64,000 bases of DNA from Winslowiella toletana (lineage in GTDB: Bacteria > Pseudomonadota > Gammaproteobacteria > Enterobacterales > Enterobacteriaceae). The stretch is from assembly GCF_017875465.1 (NCBI RefSeq), contig NZ_JAGGMQ010000001.1:4526001-4590000 (forward strand), read 5' to 3'. The position numbers were made by a program, and so were the translations under genes. Under the pieces are notes generated by a model. It searched no databases, was not told the DNA's origin, and saw only the letters and a list, made by a program, of their open reading frames with translations. Shown here in pieces: positions 48,000-57,476 of the stretch; the first letter of the stretch is position 1, and the number at the start of each line of letters is the position of its first letter.

Positions 48000-48335
48000 C
48001 TAATGGCAGATATAAGTCACCATCTGATTTTTCGGCGAGTCGATCAGGCAATAGCTGTTATCAGAAAGGCGCTGGGCAAGATAGCCTTCACGGGTCACCG
48101 CTGAGGGCAGATATAACCGGCGGTCGGTGGTTTGTAGCGGCCCGCTATTAATACTCCTTTCGGCGGTGGTCACGGTAAACGAGCTATAGCGGTCGACGAC
48201 CAGCGCCTGCGTCTGGCCCAGCGGCTGTCCGGATAAACTTTGCACTCTGCCAACGCACTCCTTGCCCTGATAATCAGAGGAACAGGCAGCCAGCGTCAGC
48301 GTTGTGGCGACCAGGGTTATTTGCAACAGCTTCAT
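48000..48335 (-). CDS. Small lipoprotein (111 residues)
   Basis: The N terminus MKLLQITLVATTLTLAACSS is a lipoprotein signal peptide with lipobox LAAC. The mature part has DYQGKECVGRV and ends with C-H. A strong AAGGAAGAG site supports the start at 48,335. Function unknown, probably outer-membrane attached. Confidence 0.75.
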   Translation of the reverse strand: MKLLQITLVATTLTLAACSSDYQGKECVGRVQSLSGQPLGQTQALVVDRYSSFTVTTAERSINSGPLQTTDRRLYLPSAVTREGYLAQRLSDNSYCLIDSPKNQMVTYICH

Positions 48336-48544
48336 CTTCTCTTCCTTAACGCAAATCTTTATCTCGCCCAGACCTGTCATGTATAGCGTAGTGGATAAAC
48401 GATGATATCGCCGAAGCTGTAGATTATTTCGCGCGGTTGCACGGTAAACCAGTAATTACTGGCGCTGATAAATGATGACGAATAGCTGCGGGAAACGGTA
48501 TGCTGACAGCATTATGCGCGAAATGACTTAACAGGGAGGACTGC

Positions 48545-48724
48545 ATGAAAGAAGAAGAAGCCAGTTTGATGATTATCCGTAATGCCGTGGCGTCTTTAGC
48601 AGAAGACCAGCAACAGCGCGTCAATGGCTGTGTCAGCGCCATCCGTGATGTGATGGGACAGTACGATGAGGAAGATGCGGGTATCGCACTGATGTTAATT
48701 GCCGCAGAAGTGGCGGCAGAGTAA
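48545..48724 (+). CDS. Small 59-residue helical protein
   Basis: The frame MKEEEASLMIIRNAVASLAE to VAAE has a strong GGGAGGAC site and no membrane segment. It would be an acidic helical protein. Shorter than usual ORF limits, but ribosome site and amino-acid balance support it. It is convergent with the following lipoprotein gene. Function unknown. Confidence 0.6.
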   Translation: MKEEEASLMIIRNAVASLAEDQQQRVNGCVSAIRDVMGQYDEEDAGIALMLIAAEVAAE

Positions 48725-48732
48725 AGCCAGAG

Positions 48733-49056
48733 TTAGCCCGTTATCGGGCATTTGGCTGCTTTTAACGACTCCAGCTGGTTTAACCTGTCATCGGCTTTGT
48801 CAGTTGCGCGGTATTTTGCAATACCATTACCGATACCAAAATCACCGATAAATCCCACCACTGTCAGTGCATCAAATGAGCCGGTGCGGGAGATCTCCTG
48901 CTGCACACTGTGGGATTTGGCGATCTCACGCTCAATGGCCGGACAATCCAGCGAGGCGGACTCCTCAGCGCTGAGCTGCGGTGATTGCGGGTACTGCTTT
49001 AAGGCACAGCCGGAAAGTAACAACGCCGCCAGCGCGAACAGAATTTTATGCCTCAT
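48733..49056 (-). CDS. Small lipoprotein (107 residues)
   Basis: Signal peptide MRHKILFALAALLLSGCALK with lipobox LSGC. The mature protein includes CPAIEREIAKSHSVQQEI, a glycine-rich patch (GFIGDFGIGNG) and a C-terminal helix with KAAKCPI. Length and style match uncharacterised lipoproteins common in enterobacteria. Its role is unknown. Confidence 0.75.
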   Translation of the reverse strand: MRHKILFALAALLLSGCALKQYPQSPQLSAEESASLDCPAIEREIAKSHSVQQEISRTGSFDALTVVGFIGDFGIGNGIAKYRATDKADDRLNQLESLKAAKCPITG

Positions 49057-49257
49057 TTTCTTACGTCTGCCTTGTGGTGATCTCTCTGTCAGATTATCGG
49101 CCAGCCAGCCTGCGACTTTAATATTAGTCGTCTTTATCTCTCTTCACCTTTTTCCCCCTTCAGAGTTGTCTGTAAACCATAATGTTGCGCACCAATGCCT
49201 AAAAATACGTGGCGGGAATTGTTACTCTTACTGTGAATCTGACAAAGGAGCTGAAAC

Positions 49258-49494
49258 ATGACGTTAACGATTAAAAAGACACTTTTAGCCGCGGCAACCC
49301 TGACTGCGGGTCTGTTCCTCGCCGGTTGTGCCAATGATCACGTTATGCATACCAATGACGGGCGCACCATTGTGGTTTCGGGCAAGCCGGAAGTGGATAA
49401 AGACACCGGGATGATCAGCTACACCGATGAGCAGGGTAAGCAGCAGCAGATTAACCGCTCAGAAATTAAAGAGATGTCTGAGTTTGACGATTAA
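49258..49494 (+). CDS. YgdI/YgdR-family lipoprotein (DUF903)
   Basis: 78-residue lipoprotein with lipobox LAGC. The mature domain, VMHTNDGRTIVVSGKPEVDK followed by DTGMISYTDEQGKQQQI, is the small SH3-like DUF903 fold of YgdI/YgdR. The ATG follows an AAAGGAGC site. Function unknown; the family is periplasmic or outer-membrane attached. Confidence 0.88.
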   Translation: MTLTIKKTLLAAATLTAGLFLAGCANDHVMHTNDGRTIVVSGKPEVDKDTGMISYTDEQGKQQQINRSEIKEMSEFDD

Positions 49495-49510
49495 GTCAGT
49501 CTGATATTAT

Positions 49511-49535
49511 CCCCTGAGCGACAGGCGTTCAGGGG
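49511..49535. terminator. Hairpin between lipoprotein gene and dld
   Basis: CCCCTGA (49,511-49,517) pairs with TCAGGGG (49,529-49,535). It lies between convergent genes and lacks a clear T-run. Confidence 0.5.
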
Positions 49536-49547
49536 AGGTCTCCCGCC

Positions 49548-51242
49548 TTACTGCCAGAACTTACGCTTACTGGTTTTACCAATCCCTGGATTACAGCTGT
49601 TGGTTGGGTCAAGATGGCGCATATGCAGTTTATATTCGTCAGAAGCCTGATACAGATGACCGACATTATGCTCTGCCGGATAGCGCGCACCGCGCTGATC
49701 GAGATACGTCAGCACCTGATGTTTAAACGCATCGGCATCCACGCCGGGCTTCAGAATATAATCCTGATGATTAACAAAGCAGAAAAAATGGCCGCAGCAG
49801 GAATCTTCCTGCACCTGCGCCTGCAACTCTGGCGGTAAATTAATGCGCCACTGGCTGTCATTACGTCGCAGCGCCACGTCAAAGGCGATCAGCCGCTTAT
49901 CAGGATCAATGGCGTAGTAATCGCAGTAAGAGATAGTGCAGCCTCCGACGCCAAAGCGTACCAGAAACGCATCCTTTTCCTCCCGATCGTCACAGCGGAA
50001 AAACGCCCCGGGCTGCGCGCTGAAAAAGGTGGTTAACAGCTGTTGTAACTGCACGATGTGGCGGGATTCGGCTTTAATCATCAGATGATGTTCGTAACGA
50101 TCGCGATAATCGAGAAGGCGTCGGGCTACCATTTTGGGCGTCAGATTATTCACCAGTTGCAGCGCCTTATCGACAAAGTTGTGCGGCAGAATGCGCAGCT
50201 TTTTCACCCGCAGATCCCACTTCGCCTTGCCTGCCATTAACGACGGCAGCGCTTCCGGTCCCAGCCGGTTAATCGCCCAGTACATATGTTTGGCGTATTT
50301 CACCGTGAGATCGAAGGCGTTACGATGGATATACTCGGCCTGCAATGGCAGTTCATCGAGGTTCTCCAGCAGATAGCGACGCAGCGCTACCAGCTCGCTC
50401 TCCTGGTGAGTGCCGATATAAAAGGTCGCGGTTTTATCGCTGGCGTCAAAGGTGGAGAGGCGCACGGCAAATACCGCAATCTTTCCGGCGCTACCGGCGC
50501 TGTCATGCAGATACTGTACATTGCCGTTATAGCGGGTTGGCGTATCGGCACCGACATCACGCAGAATCGAGGCGTAATCATCCGCCCAGATCTTGCCCTG
50601 CCAGTCGGCGGCGACGCCGGTGACATACTGCTGCTGCTCCAGCCGCGCGATCATCTCTTCCGGCGTATCGCCAAGGTCGACGCCTAAATGGTTGACCAGC
50701 GACAGGCTGCCGTCGTGATTGATTTGTGCGAACAGCGATTTTTCGGTAAACGCCGGGCCACGCCGAATTAATGATCCACCAGAATTATTACAGACGCCGC
50801 CAATCACCGACGCGCCAATACAGGAGGATCCAATCACTGAATGCGGTTCTTTATGATGCGGCTTAAGGGCATTTTCCAGTTCCGTCAGCGTGCTGCCGGG
50901 AAAGGCAATCACCTGCTGCGCATCATCAATCACCTGCACGCCCTTAATCCGTCGGGTGCTGATAATCACGATTTCACGGTCGTAGTCGCTGCCATCCGGC
51001 GTTGAACCGCCGGTCACGCCGGTATTGGCCGCCTGCATCAGAATAATTTTGTCGCAGGCGACACAAGCCTGTAAAACCTGCCACAGCTGCATCAGCGTTT
51101 GCGGGATGGCCACCGCCAGCGCCTGACCTTTGCCAACCCGAAACCCTTTGGTGTAGTACGCTTTATCGTCTTCGCTGGTCAGCAACTGGTCAGCTGCCAG
51201 CAGACGTTGCAACTGCGGAATAATGTCCTGATCCTTCGCCAT
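49548..51242 (-). CDS. dld: Dld, respiratory D-lactate dehydrogenase
   Basis: 564-residue FAD enzyme (E. coli 571) that oxidises D-lactate to pyruvate and feeds quinones at the inner membrane. The PCMH-type FAD domain includes ANTGVTGGSTPDGSDY near residue 75 and SSCIGASVIGGVCNNSGGSL near 135. The C terminus has the Dld-specific membrane-binding part and ends PGIGKTSKRKFWQ. No partner regulatory gene is adjacent. Confidence 0.95.
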   Translation of the reverse strand: MAKDQDIIPQLQRLLAADQLLTSEDDKAYYTKGFRVGKGQALAVAIPQTLMQLWQVLQACVACDKIILMQAANTGVTGGSTPDGSDYDREIVIISTRRIKGVQVIDDAQQVIAFPGSTLTELENALKPHHKEPHSVIGSSCIGASVIGGVCNNSGGSLIRRGPAFTEKSLFAQINHDGSLSLVNHLGVDLGDTPEEMIARLEQQQYVTGVAADWQGKIWADDYASILRDVGADTPTRYNGNVQYLHDSAGSAGKIAVFAVRLSTFDASDKTATFYIGTHQESELVALRRYLLENLDELPLQAEYIHRNAFDLTVKYAKHMYWAINRLGPEALPSLMAGKAKWDLRVKKLRILPHNFVDKALQLVNNLTPKMVARRLLDYRDRYEHHLMIKAESRHIVQLQQLLTTFFSAQPGAFFRCDDREEKDAFLVRFGVGGCTISYCDYYAIDPDKRLIAFDVALRRNDSQWRINLPPELQAQVQEDSCCGHFFCFVNHQDYILKPGVDADAFKHQVLTYLDQRGARYPAEHNVGHLYQASDEYKLHMRHLDPTNSCNPGIGKTSKRKFWQ

Positions 51243-51377
51243 GCCAGACTGCTCCTGAGCTCATCAAACCGAGGGTTCACATTAACGCGCGTGCGGCATT
51301 GTAACCATTGCCGCGGCAGAAAAATGTCGTTTCGGTGCTAAAATTGGCTTTCACTGTTTTTTTACAAGGGCTTAAGC

Positions 51378-52397
51378 ATGCTGAAATTGACGCGTCATCT
51401 GTTGCTGACGACGGTACTGACCACTTTTGCCGCCAGTGCGCAGGCCGCACCGCAATACGGTCAGGAGTTGCAGGGTTTCGCTATGCCGTATCCGCTGCAG
51501 CACTTCAGTTTTACCTCGCAGTCACAACAGCTGAGTATGGGCTATATGGATATTGCGCCGGAAGGGCAGGCCAACGGCCATACGGTGGTGCTGATGCATG
51601 GTAAAAACTTCTGTGGCGCCACCTGGCAGGAGACGATTGCCGCGCTGAGTAAGGGCGGATACCGGGTGGTTGCGCCGGATCAGATTGGCTTCTGCACCTC
51701 GACCAAACCTGCCGCTTATCAGTACAGCTTCCAGCAGCTGGCGCAAAATACCCAGGCGCTGCTGCAACATCTGCATATTTCACGGGCGATTATTATCGGC
51801 CACTCCACCGGGGGGATGCTGGCGACGCGCTACAGCCTGATGTATCCGCAACAGGTTGAACAGCTGGTGCTGGTCAATCCTATCGGTCTGGAAGACTGGA
51901 AAGCCAAAGGTGTGCCGTGGCGCAGTGTTGATCAGTGGTATCAGCGCGAGCTGAAACTGTCGGCGGAAAGTATCAAGCAGTATGAACTGAAAACCTACTA
52001 CGTTGGCAAATGGCAACCGCGCTATGACCAGTGGGTGGATATGCTGGCGGGGTTGAATAACGGTCCGGGCAAACAGCGCGTGGCATGGAATTCGGCGCTG
52101 ATCTACGACATGATTTTCACCCAGCCGGTCTTTTACGAATTTAAAGATCTGCGTATGCCTACCACCCTGATGATTGGCACTTCAGATACTACTGCAATTG
52201 GCAGCGATATCGCTTCGCCACAGGTGAAAGCGCAGGTGGGGAATTATCAGGTTCTGGGCAAGCAGGTGGCGGCAGTGATTCCGCATGCGCGGCTGATCAG
52301 CTTCCCGGGTATGGGACATGCACCCCAGATGGAAGAGCCGCAGAAGTTCAATCAACAGTTGCTGGAGGCATTAACGCATCCACCAGGCAGGGAGTAA
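51378..52397 (+). CDS. Secreted alpha/beta hydrolase
   Basis: 339-residue hydrolase. A signal peptide ends near ASAQA (residue 23). The oxyanion region is VVLMHGKNF, the nucleophile elbow is IIGHSTGGM, and the catalytic His lies in FPGMGHAPQ. It is periplasmic by prediction. Substrate unknown; the family includes esterases and haloalkane dehalogenase-like enzymes. It is convergent with the dienelactone hydrolase-like gene, separated by a hairpin. Confidence 0.85.
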   Translation: MLKLTRHLLLTTVLTTFAASAQAAPQYGQELQGFAMPYPLQHFSFTSQSQQLSMGYMDIAPEGQANGHTVVLMHGKNFCGATWQETIAALSKGGYRVVAPDQIGFCTSTKPAAYQYSFQQLAQNTQALLQHLHISRAIIIGHSTGGMLATRYSLMYPQQVEQLVLVNPIGLEDWKAKGVPWRSVDQWYQRELKLSAESIKQYELKTYYVGKWQPRYDQWVDMLAGLNNGPGKQRVAWNSALIYDMIFTQPVFYEFKDLRMPTTLMIGTSDTTAIGSDIASPQVKAQVGNYQVLGKQVAAVIPHARLISFPGMGHAPQMEEPQKFNQQLLEALTHPPGRE

Positions 52398-52408
52398 GTG
52401 GCGGAATT

Positions 52409-52433
52409 CTGGCGGACTGTGGCAGCCCGCCAG
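52409..52433. terminator. Bidirectional hairpin between hydrolase genes
   Basis: CTGGCGG (52,409-52,415) pairs with CCGCCAG (52,427-52,433) between two convergent genes. Confidence 0.55.
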
Positions 52434-52439
52434 GGCGAT

Positions 52440-53159
52440 TTACATGACTTCGCTCAACAGGTTATACATCGCGCGGAAGGCGCGCTTGCTGGCCTGGTCA
52501 TGATACATGCTGATACCCGCCACATTCGCCTGTGGATCGGTAAAGGAGTGTACCGCGCCGCCAAAGCTCAGCAACTGCCAGTCAACACTGGCGGCGCTCA
52601 TCTCTGCCGCAAAGGCCGGTAACTGTTCACGTGGCACCAGCGGATCTTCCGCGCCATCCAGCACCAGCACTGAACCGGTAATATTACTGGCGCCATGGCG
52701 GTCAGTGGTATCCAGCGTACCGTGGAAAGTCAGCGTCGCTTTCAGTGGTGCGCCGCTGCGCGCCAGCTCCAGCACACAGTGACCGCCAAAGCAGAAGCCA
52801 AAGGCGGCGAGTTTTTCGCTGTCGACCGGGGCATCAGTTTGCGCCACCAGGGTATCCAGCGCTGCCTGCATACGCGTACGCTCCAGCGGTGTATCTTTTA
52901 CCGCCATCATTGCCGCACCCGCTTCTTCAGCATTGGTGGGACGCACATCAGCGCCGTAGAGATCGGCGATAAACACCACGTAACCCTGAGCCACCACCTG
53001 GCGCACCAGGTCGACCGCTTTATCGCTGACGCCCATCCAGTTTGGCGCCATCACCAGTCCTGGCAGTTTGCCATCCTGACCCGATTGCCAAACCAGACGT
53101 CCCTGTAAAGCCTGGCCATTGGCCTGATAATCGACGCTTTTAACTACAATATTGCTCAT
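52440..53159 (-). CDS. Dienelactone hydrolase family protein
   Basis: 239-residue cytoplasmic hydrolase of the DLH family. The nucleophile is Cys in AAFGFCFGGHCVLE, near residue 122. The catalytic Asp and His are in LDGAEDPLVP and GGAVHSFTDP. The fold and sequence resemble YghX- or carboxymethylenebutenolidase-like proteins. Substrate in enterobacteria is not known. Confidence 0.88.
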   Translation of the reverse strand: MSNIVVKSVDYQANGQALQGRLVWQSGQDGKLPGLVMAPNWMGVSDKAVDLVRQVVAQGYVVFIADLYGADVRPTNAEEAGAAMMAVKDTPLERTRMQAALDTLVAQTDAPVDSEKLAAFGFCFGGHCVLELARSGAPLKATLTFHGTLDTTDRHGASNITGSVLVLDGAEDPLVPREQLPAFAAEMSAASVDWQLLSFGGAVHSFTDPQANVAGISMYHDQASKRAFRAMYNLLSEVM

Positions 53160-53305
53160 AATGGCCTCTGCGGCTGTTGTTATGGGTGATTGATTTTGCA
53201 GGTGATAATTGTAAACGACACACTTAATAGCAATATATGTATATTGTTAGCAAGCTATTTAAATGGTTAGCAGGGGTGTCATAGCGGGTGTTGTGCATGG
53301 GGAAG

Positions 53306-53340
53306 GGTAGCGGAGAAGCCTGATGAAGCTTTCCGCTACC
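53306..53340. terminator. Hairpin in intergenic space
   Basis: GGTAGCGGA (53,306-53,314) pairs with TCCGCTACC (53,332-53,340), with further AAGC/GCTT pairing inside. No T-run. It lies between the KTSC-protein gene's 3' end and the DLH promoter. Confidence 0.4.
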
Positions 53341-53389
53341 GTGCTGCCTGAGCCGCGAAGGGAGCGCATTTAACCGGGATGCGCAATAA

Positions 53390-53602
53390 TCAGGCTACCT
53401 TATTATGCGGATACTGATTTTTAATATTTTCGGCAAAAAACTGTCCTTTTGACTTCGCTGCCATCAGTAAATGGAAAATAGTCAGCGGGACATGCCGGTA
53501 ACGATATATTTCCTGTTGCTGAAACTCTATTTCCAGCAGTTTATTATCCATATCGTAGCCAACGGTATGAATTTTAGTGGAATTAACATTTCGGCGTTTC
53601 AT
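53390..53602 (-). CDS. KTSC-domain protein
   Basis: 70-residue protein with a single KTSC domain: VNSTKIHTVGYDMDNKLLEI then FQQQEIYRYRHVPLTIFHLL and the KSKGQFFAENIK end. An AAGGAGG site precedes the ATG. KTSC domains are often found in nucleic-acid related contexts and phage proteins; function as a stand-alone protein is unknown. Confidence 0.85.
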   Translation of the reverse strand: MKRRNVNSTKIHTVGYDMDNKLLEIEFQQQEIYRYRHVPLTIFHLLMAAKSKGQFFAENIKNQYPHNKVA

Positions 53603-53809
53603 AACGATTCCTCCTTATTACCTGACATGGCTTTATCCTGTAACCTGCTGCTGCGCCACGGCTTAACTTTGATCAATTTTTGCTCATTAATATTAGCTCA
53701 TTTTGCGGTTTTAGGATTTTTCCGGAAATAGTTTTTTGATATGTTAAGCTGTGGCTGAAAATAACGTATAAATTCAGAGAGAAACAATCAGCAGCGGAGA
53801 ATGACACCT

Positions 53810-54193
53810 ATGTCTTATTCAGCACTGGCAGCGTGTCTGCTGGCTTTTACCCTATTTCCGGCACACGCCGACAGTGAGTTTCAAATTACCTGTCCGGGCC
53901 GCGCTACGATGACCATCTCCCGCGCGCAGTATGGTCTGACCACCGCCATGTGGCCGGGCCACCACTTCCAGATTGCCTCTGGCCGTCAGCGTTCACAAAT
54001 TAACGGTGGCGATAGGGTCACTATCACGCGCTTTCGTAATGGCGATCAGCTGATTGTCGATAAAAGCAGTGATGAAACTTTTTTCGCCTTTAATAACAGC
54101 AACGAACTGGTGCCCTGCGCCCGCAGCAGCGATCGTGAAAGCGATGCCATCTCGCTGGAGCGTTACGCCGATTCGGCTACAGACCACTCTTAA
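53810..54193 (+). CDS. Hypothetical exported protein
   Basis: 127-residue protein with a signal peptide (MSYSALAACLLAFTLFPAHA, cleavage before DSEF). The mature part is beta-rich and contains two cysteines (ITCPG and VPCAR). The ATG at 53,810 has GGAG ten bases upstream; an ATG three codons earlier is possible. No family recognised. Confidence 0.65.
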   Translation: MSYSALAACLLAFTLFPAHADSEFQITCPGRATMTISRAQYGLTTAMWPGHHFQIASGRQRSQINGGDRVTITRFRNGDQLIVDKSSDETFFAFNNSNELVPCARSSDRESDAISLERYADSATDHS

Positions 54194-54268
54194 GCTATCT
54201 GTAACGTTGGTTTAATGCTGGTGTGCCAGGCTGGATCGCAGCATTTTCTCAAGGTCAAGGAGCAGTAT

Positions 54269-54688
54269 ATGGAACTTAAAATTACCGCCACCCCCAGCCA
54301 TCAGGATCTGGATGAAATAAAAGCGGGATTGATGGCCTTTAACGCCAGACATATTGATATCGATGAAATTAAATCGATAGCGGTATTTGTCTGCGATAAA
54401 CAGGGTAAAAAGCAGGCGGGACTGACCGGTTCGACCTCCGGCAACTGGCTGCGCATTGATATGTTGTGGGTCAGTGACGCTTTACGCGGGCAGGGCGTCG
54501 GTAGCCAGCTAATCCAGGCGGCGGAGCAGGAAGCGCGTGCGCGCGGCTGTATTTATGCGCAGGTGGATACCGCCAGTTTCCAGGCACGCCCGTTCTATGA
54601 AAAGCAGGGCTATCAGCTGCGCTTCTCGCTGGATAATTATCCGCGCGTGCATCAGCGCCACTATCTGACCAAATCCCTGCAGGCTTAA
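54269..54688 (+). CDS. GNAT acetyltransferase
   Basis: 139-residue N-acetyltransferase with an AAGGAG site. The acetyl-CoA loop ALRGQGVGSQLIQAAEQEA (Q-x-x-G-x-G/A) is near residue 71, and SFQARPFYEKQGYQ is near 106. It is similar to the GNAT at 44,153. It overlaps the convergent metallo-hydrolase gene by four bases. Confidence 0.85.
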   Translation: MELKITATPSHQDLDEIKAGLMAFNARHIDIDEIKSIAVFVCDKQGKKQAGLTGSTSGNWLRIDMLWVSDALRGQGVGSQLIQAAEQEARARGCIYAQVDTASFQARPFYEKQGYQLRFSLDNYPRVHQRHYLTKSLQA

Positions 54689-55353
54689 TAGTGCGGGGCG
54701 TCGCGCATATCCAGCGGCGACTGCTCCGCCTGATTAATCGCATCCTGCCACTGCTCGCGCGTCACTTCCTGCCAGGAGAGATGACCGCGCGTGGTGCTCA
54801 TTAACACCACATCCGGTTGCAGAGTACGGTAGTGCGCCAGCGTCTGTTGCAGATCGGCGGCGTTGCTGTCGGCGACGGTGACGGTGATCCAGCGTCCTTT
54901 ATCCTGCGTCAGCGTATCACCAACAAACAGGTAACTTCTGCCGTAGGGCGAATGATAAAAAAAGCTACAGCAGCCTGGCGTATGGCCGGGTGACGGCAGA
55001 ATATGGAAATCGCCAAAATGGCTCTCCATGGTGTTCAGAGTAGCATCCGGCTCCAGTACCAGACTCACCGGACCGAGCGCGCGCGTATGGCAGTAAAGCG
55101 CGCTGTTAAAACGCTGCTGGATCGCCAGCGCACCGGGAGCCGCTTCATGCCAGTGCGTCAGGTAGTGGCGCATCACGCCGCCCAGATCGGCTAATGCCTG
55201 ATGATCTTCCGGATGTTCTACCCGCGCAATCAGCAGGTTGCCGCGCGGATGCTTCAGCATAAAGCCGTGCATCATTAATTCAGGCTCAGTTTCAGCCGCG
55301 GGAAATTCTGGTGTGGAGATCCACAGATCTTCATACAGCGGCTTCATCGTCAT
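54685..55353 (-). CDS. MBL-fold metallo-hydrolase
   Basis: 222-residue protein with an MBL-like layout. The first metal motif is altered (LTHWHEAAPG instead of HxHxDH), but PSPGHTPGCCSFF and FVGDTLTQD are present. The enzyme may therefore bind a single metal or none. Similar to stand-alone MBL proteins without assigned substrate. Confidence 0.7.
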   Translation of the reverse strand: MTMKPLYEDLWISTPEFPAAETEPELMMHGFMLKHPRGNLLIARVEHPEDHQALADLGGVMRHYLTHWHEAAPGALAIQQRFNSALYCHTRALGPVSLVLEPDATLNTMESHFGDFHILPSPGHTPGCCSFFYHSPYGRSYLFVGDTLTQDKGRWITVTVADSNAADLQQTLAHYRTLQPDVVLMSTTRGHLSWQEVTREQWQDAINQAEQSPLDMRDAPHY

Positions 55354-55375
55354 TTTCCTGATGCATAGAAAGAAA

Positions 55376-56299
55376 TTATCTGAGCGTCGGATGTCCCTTA
55401 ATGCTCAGCTGACTACAGCCCTGATTTACCTGTAATACGGCTTGCGCCCCCAATGGCAGGGTCACGGTATCCTGATGATGACCAAAGGCCAGATCGGTGA
55501 TCACCGGTAATCCGCTCAGCTCGCGTATGCGCTGCCAGACATCGGGGAAATCAAAGCCATTGTCATATTCGCTTAGCGTCACACCGGTAAAACTGCCGGT
55601 GATAATTGCGCGCTGCCGCGCCAGAATGCCGCTCTGATGCAGCTGCAACAACATCCGTTCGGTGCGAAACGGATGTTCATTTACATCCTCAATCACCAGA
55701 ATGCCGTCATCACCCTGCGGCAGCCATGGCGTACCGACCAGCGAGGCAATCATCGCCAGATTACCGCCCCACAGCGTCCCGCTGACCTGCGTATCGGGTG
55801 CGGTTGTCTGCCACTCTACGCTGAATTCCGGCTGAGTGATCGCCCGCCAGAAGTGTTCGATGGTGAAATCAGACAATTGCTCAGCACCAAAATTGCTGCA
55901 CAGCATCGGACCACTGAAGGTTATCAGGCCACTTTGCGTCAGCAGCGCCAGTTGCAGGGCGGTAAAATCGCTGTGGCCGCAGATTGCCAGCGGTTGTCCT
56001 GCCAGCTGACGCAGCGCCGGATAATCGACCTGATCAAGCAGGCGGGTGGCGCCATAGCCGCCGCGCACCGCCAGCACAATATCCGGCAGCGCGGACAGGG
56101 TGGCGAGCGCATTAATATCCTGCAGACGTTCGCGGTCATCGCCAGCAAAACGCTGAAAACGGCGGCTGATAACGGCGCGATTCTCCACGCGATGGCCCGC
56201 TGCGCTTAGCCGCTCGATACCCCGCCGGGCGGCAGCCTGGTTGTGACAATAACCCGATGGCGCAACCAGATGAAAAAGTCGGGAAGTTCCAGACCTCAT
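55376..56299 (-). CDS. ldcA: LdcA, murein L,D-carboxypeptidase
   Basis: 307-residue (E. coli 304) Ser carboxypeptidase that removes the terminal D-Ala from recycled murein tetrapeptides in the cytoplasm. The nucleophile Ser lies in ICGHSDFTAL near residue 108 and the catalytic Glu in VIEDVNEHPFR near 203; the His is in the C-terminal FGHHQD. It is divergent from emtA, another murein enzyme, as in E. coli. Confidence 0.93.
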   Translation of the reverse strand: MRSGTSRLFHLVAPSGYCHNQAAARRGIERLSAAGHRVENRAVISRRFQRFAGDDRERLQDINALATLSALPDIVLAVRGGYGATRLLDQVDYPALRQLAGQPLAICGHSDFTALQLALLTQSGLITFSGPMLCSNFGAEQLSDFTIEHFWRAITQPEFSVEWQTTAPDTQVSGTLWGGNLAMIASLVGTPWLPQGDDGILVIEDVNEHPFRTERMLLQLHQSGILARQRAIITGSFTGVTLSEYDNGFDFPDVWQRIRELSGLPVITDLAFGHHQDTVTLPLGAQAVLQVNQGCSQLSIKGHPTLR

Positions 56300-56588
56300 G
56301 CTCAGTTATCTCCCTCTAAGCGGTCAATGACGACGAATGGTGTGAATAGTCATGGCCAGACAGCCTGGCGCGGCAACCGACCTGCTGTAATAATGTCTGT
56401 TGTTCGCACCGCGCAGATTGGATGATTTCGCGCATTGCGCTGTCCGGACACGCTGATGATGACGAAAAGTGGGCGCGAAGTCACCTCCGGCCCCGGATTT
56501 CCAGGCAATTCAGATAAACGGCAATATTTAACTTTAAGCCAGTCAGTATGATTGAACGCGAATAAGTGGCTGCGAGGAAGAGAATAGC

Positions 56589-57215
56589 GTGAAAACCCGA
56601 TCGCTGATTTTATGTGCACTGTTACTGGCGGGATGCGCCAGTGAAACCCCGCGACATGCGCCACCCGAGCGGCAAACACCGTTAACCAAAGCGCCGCCGG
56701 AAAAAGTTTCTCAGGCCTGGTCAATGTTTACTGAAGACGCGGCCAGCCATTATGGCGTTGATGAACGGCTGATTAACGCCATTATCAGCGTCGAATCCGG
56801 TGGCAATCCAACGGTAGTCAGCCGTTCGAATGCCATTGGGTTAATGCAAATCAAAGCCTCCACCGCCGGTCGCGAAGTGTACCGTGCGCGCGGTCAGCAC
56901 GGTCAGCCGAGCGGATCTGAGCTGCGCGATCCGGCACGCAATATTGATATCGGCACTGCTTATCTGCGTATTTTGCAGTCACAACAGCTGGCTGGCATCC
57001 GTGACCCGGAAACCCTGCGCTATGCCACTATTGTCTCCTACGCGAATGGCGCCGGGGCGCTGCTGCGAACCTTCTCCCGTAACCGCGACCGCGCGATTGC
57101 GATGATTAATACCATGACGCCGCAGGAGTTTTACCAGCATGTGCAGGAAAAACATCCGGCCGCTCAGGCGCCGCGTTACCTGTGGAAAGTGACCACCGCT
57201 TACCGCACCATCTGA
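56589..57215 (+). CDS. emtA: EmtA/MltE, membrane-bound endolytic transglycosylase
   Basis: 208-residue outer-membrane lipoprotein (LLAGCAS lipobox) that cleaves glycan strands internally. The catalytic motif IISVESGGNP is intact, as are IGLMQIKAST and YANGAGALLR. The start is a GTG preceded by GAGGAAG. The E. coli protein is 203 residues. It is divergent from ldcA, the conserved pair. Confidence 0.92.
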   Translation: MKTRSLILCALLLAGCASETPRHAPPERQTPLTKAPPEKVSQAWSMFTEDAASHYGVDERLINAIISVESGGNPTVVSRSNAIGLMQIKASTAGREVYRARGQHGQPSGSELRDPARNIDIGTAYLRILQSQQLAGIRDPETLRYATIVSYANGAGALLRTFSRNRDRAIAMINTMTPQEFYQHVQEKHPAAQAPRYLWKVTTAYRTI

Positions 57216-57318
57216 CCTGCCGCCACCTGCTGCAAGGTGGCGCGTGCTTCTGCTTAATTTCTCCATAATTCAACGCTTTTTACCGTTTAGTGTTAAACGT
57301 GATAACAATGCTTATAAA

Positions 57319-57337
57319 TGTATTGATAATCATTATC
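57319..57337. promoter_or_regulatory. Fur box upstream of TonB-dependent receptor
   Basis: The 19-base window matches the Fur consensus GATAATGATAATCATTATC at 16 of 19 positions. It lies about 140 bases upstream of the receptor ATG and predicts iron-repressed expression. Confidence 0.8.
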
Positions 57338-57476
57338 ATTTATATATTATGGCCGACATAAAAATCAGATCGTTCGTTTCACCTTCTGTCGTTTGCGCAG
57401 AAGGGCGCTTTTTGTTTGTCTTTTTTTGATGGAAGTCACTGCTGAGCACATACCAATAATTAAGCAGGATATTGCT

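Noticed and set aside
53306..53340. Intrinsic terminator for the dienelactone hydrolase gene
   Set aside because: The hairpin lies upstream of that minus-strand gene, not after it, and there is no T-run.
57393..57476. Upstream start for the TonB receptor
   Set aside because: The extra 28 codons do not resemble a signal peptide, and the internal start at 57,477 gives a normal one with AGGAT upstream.
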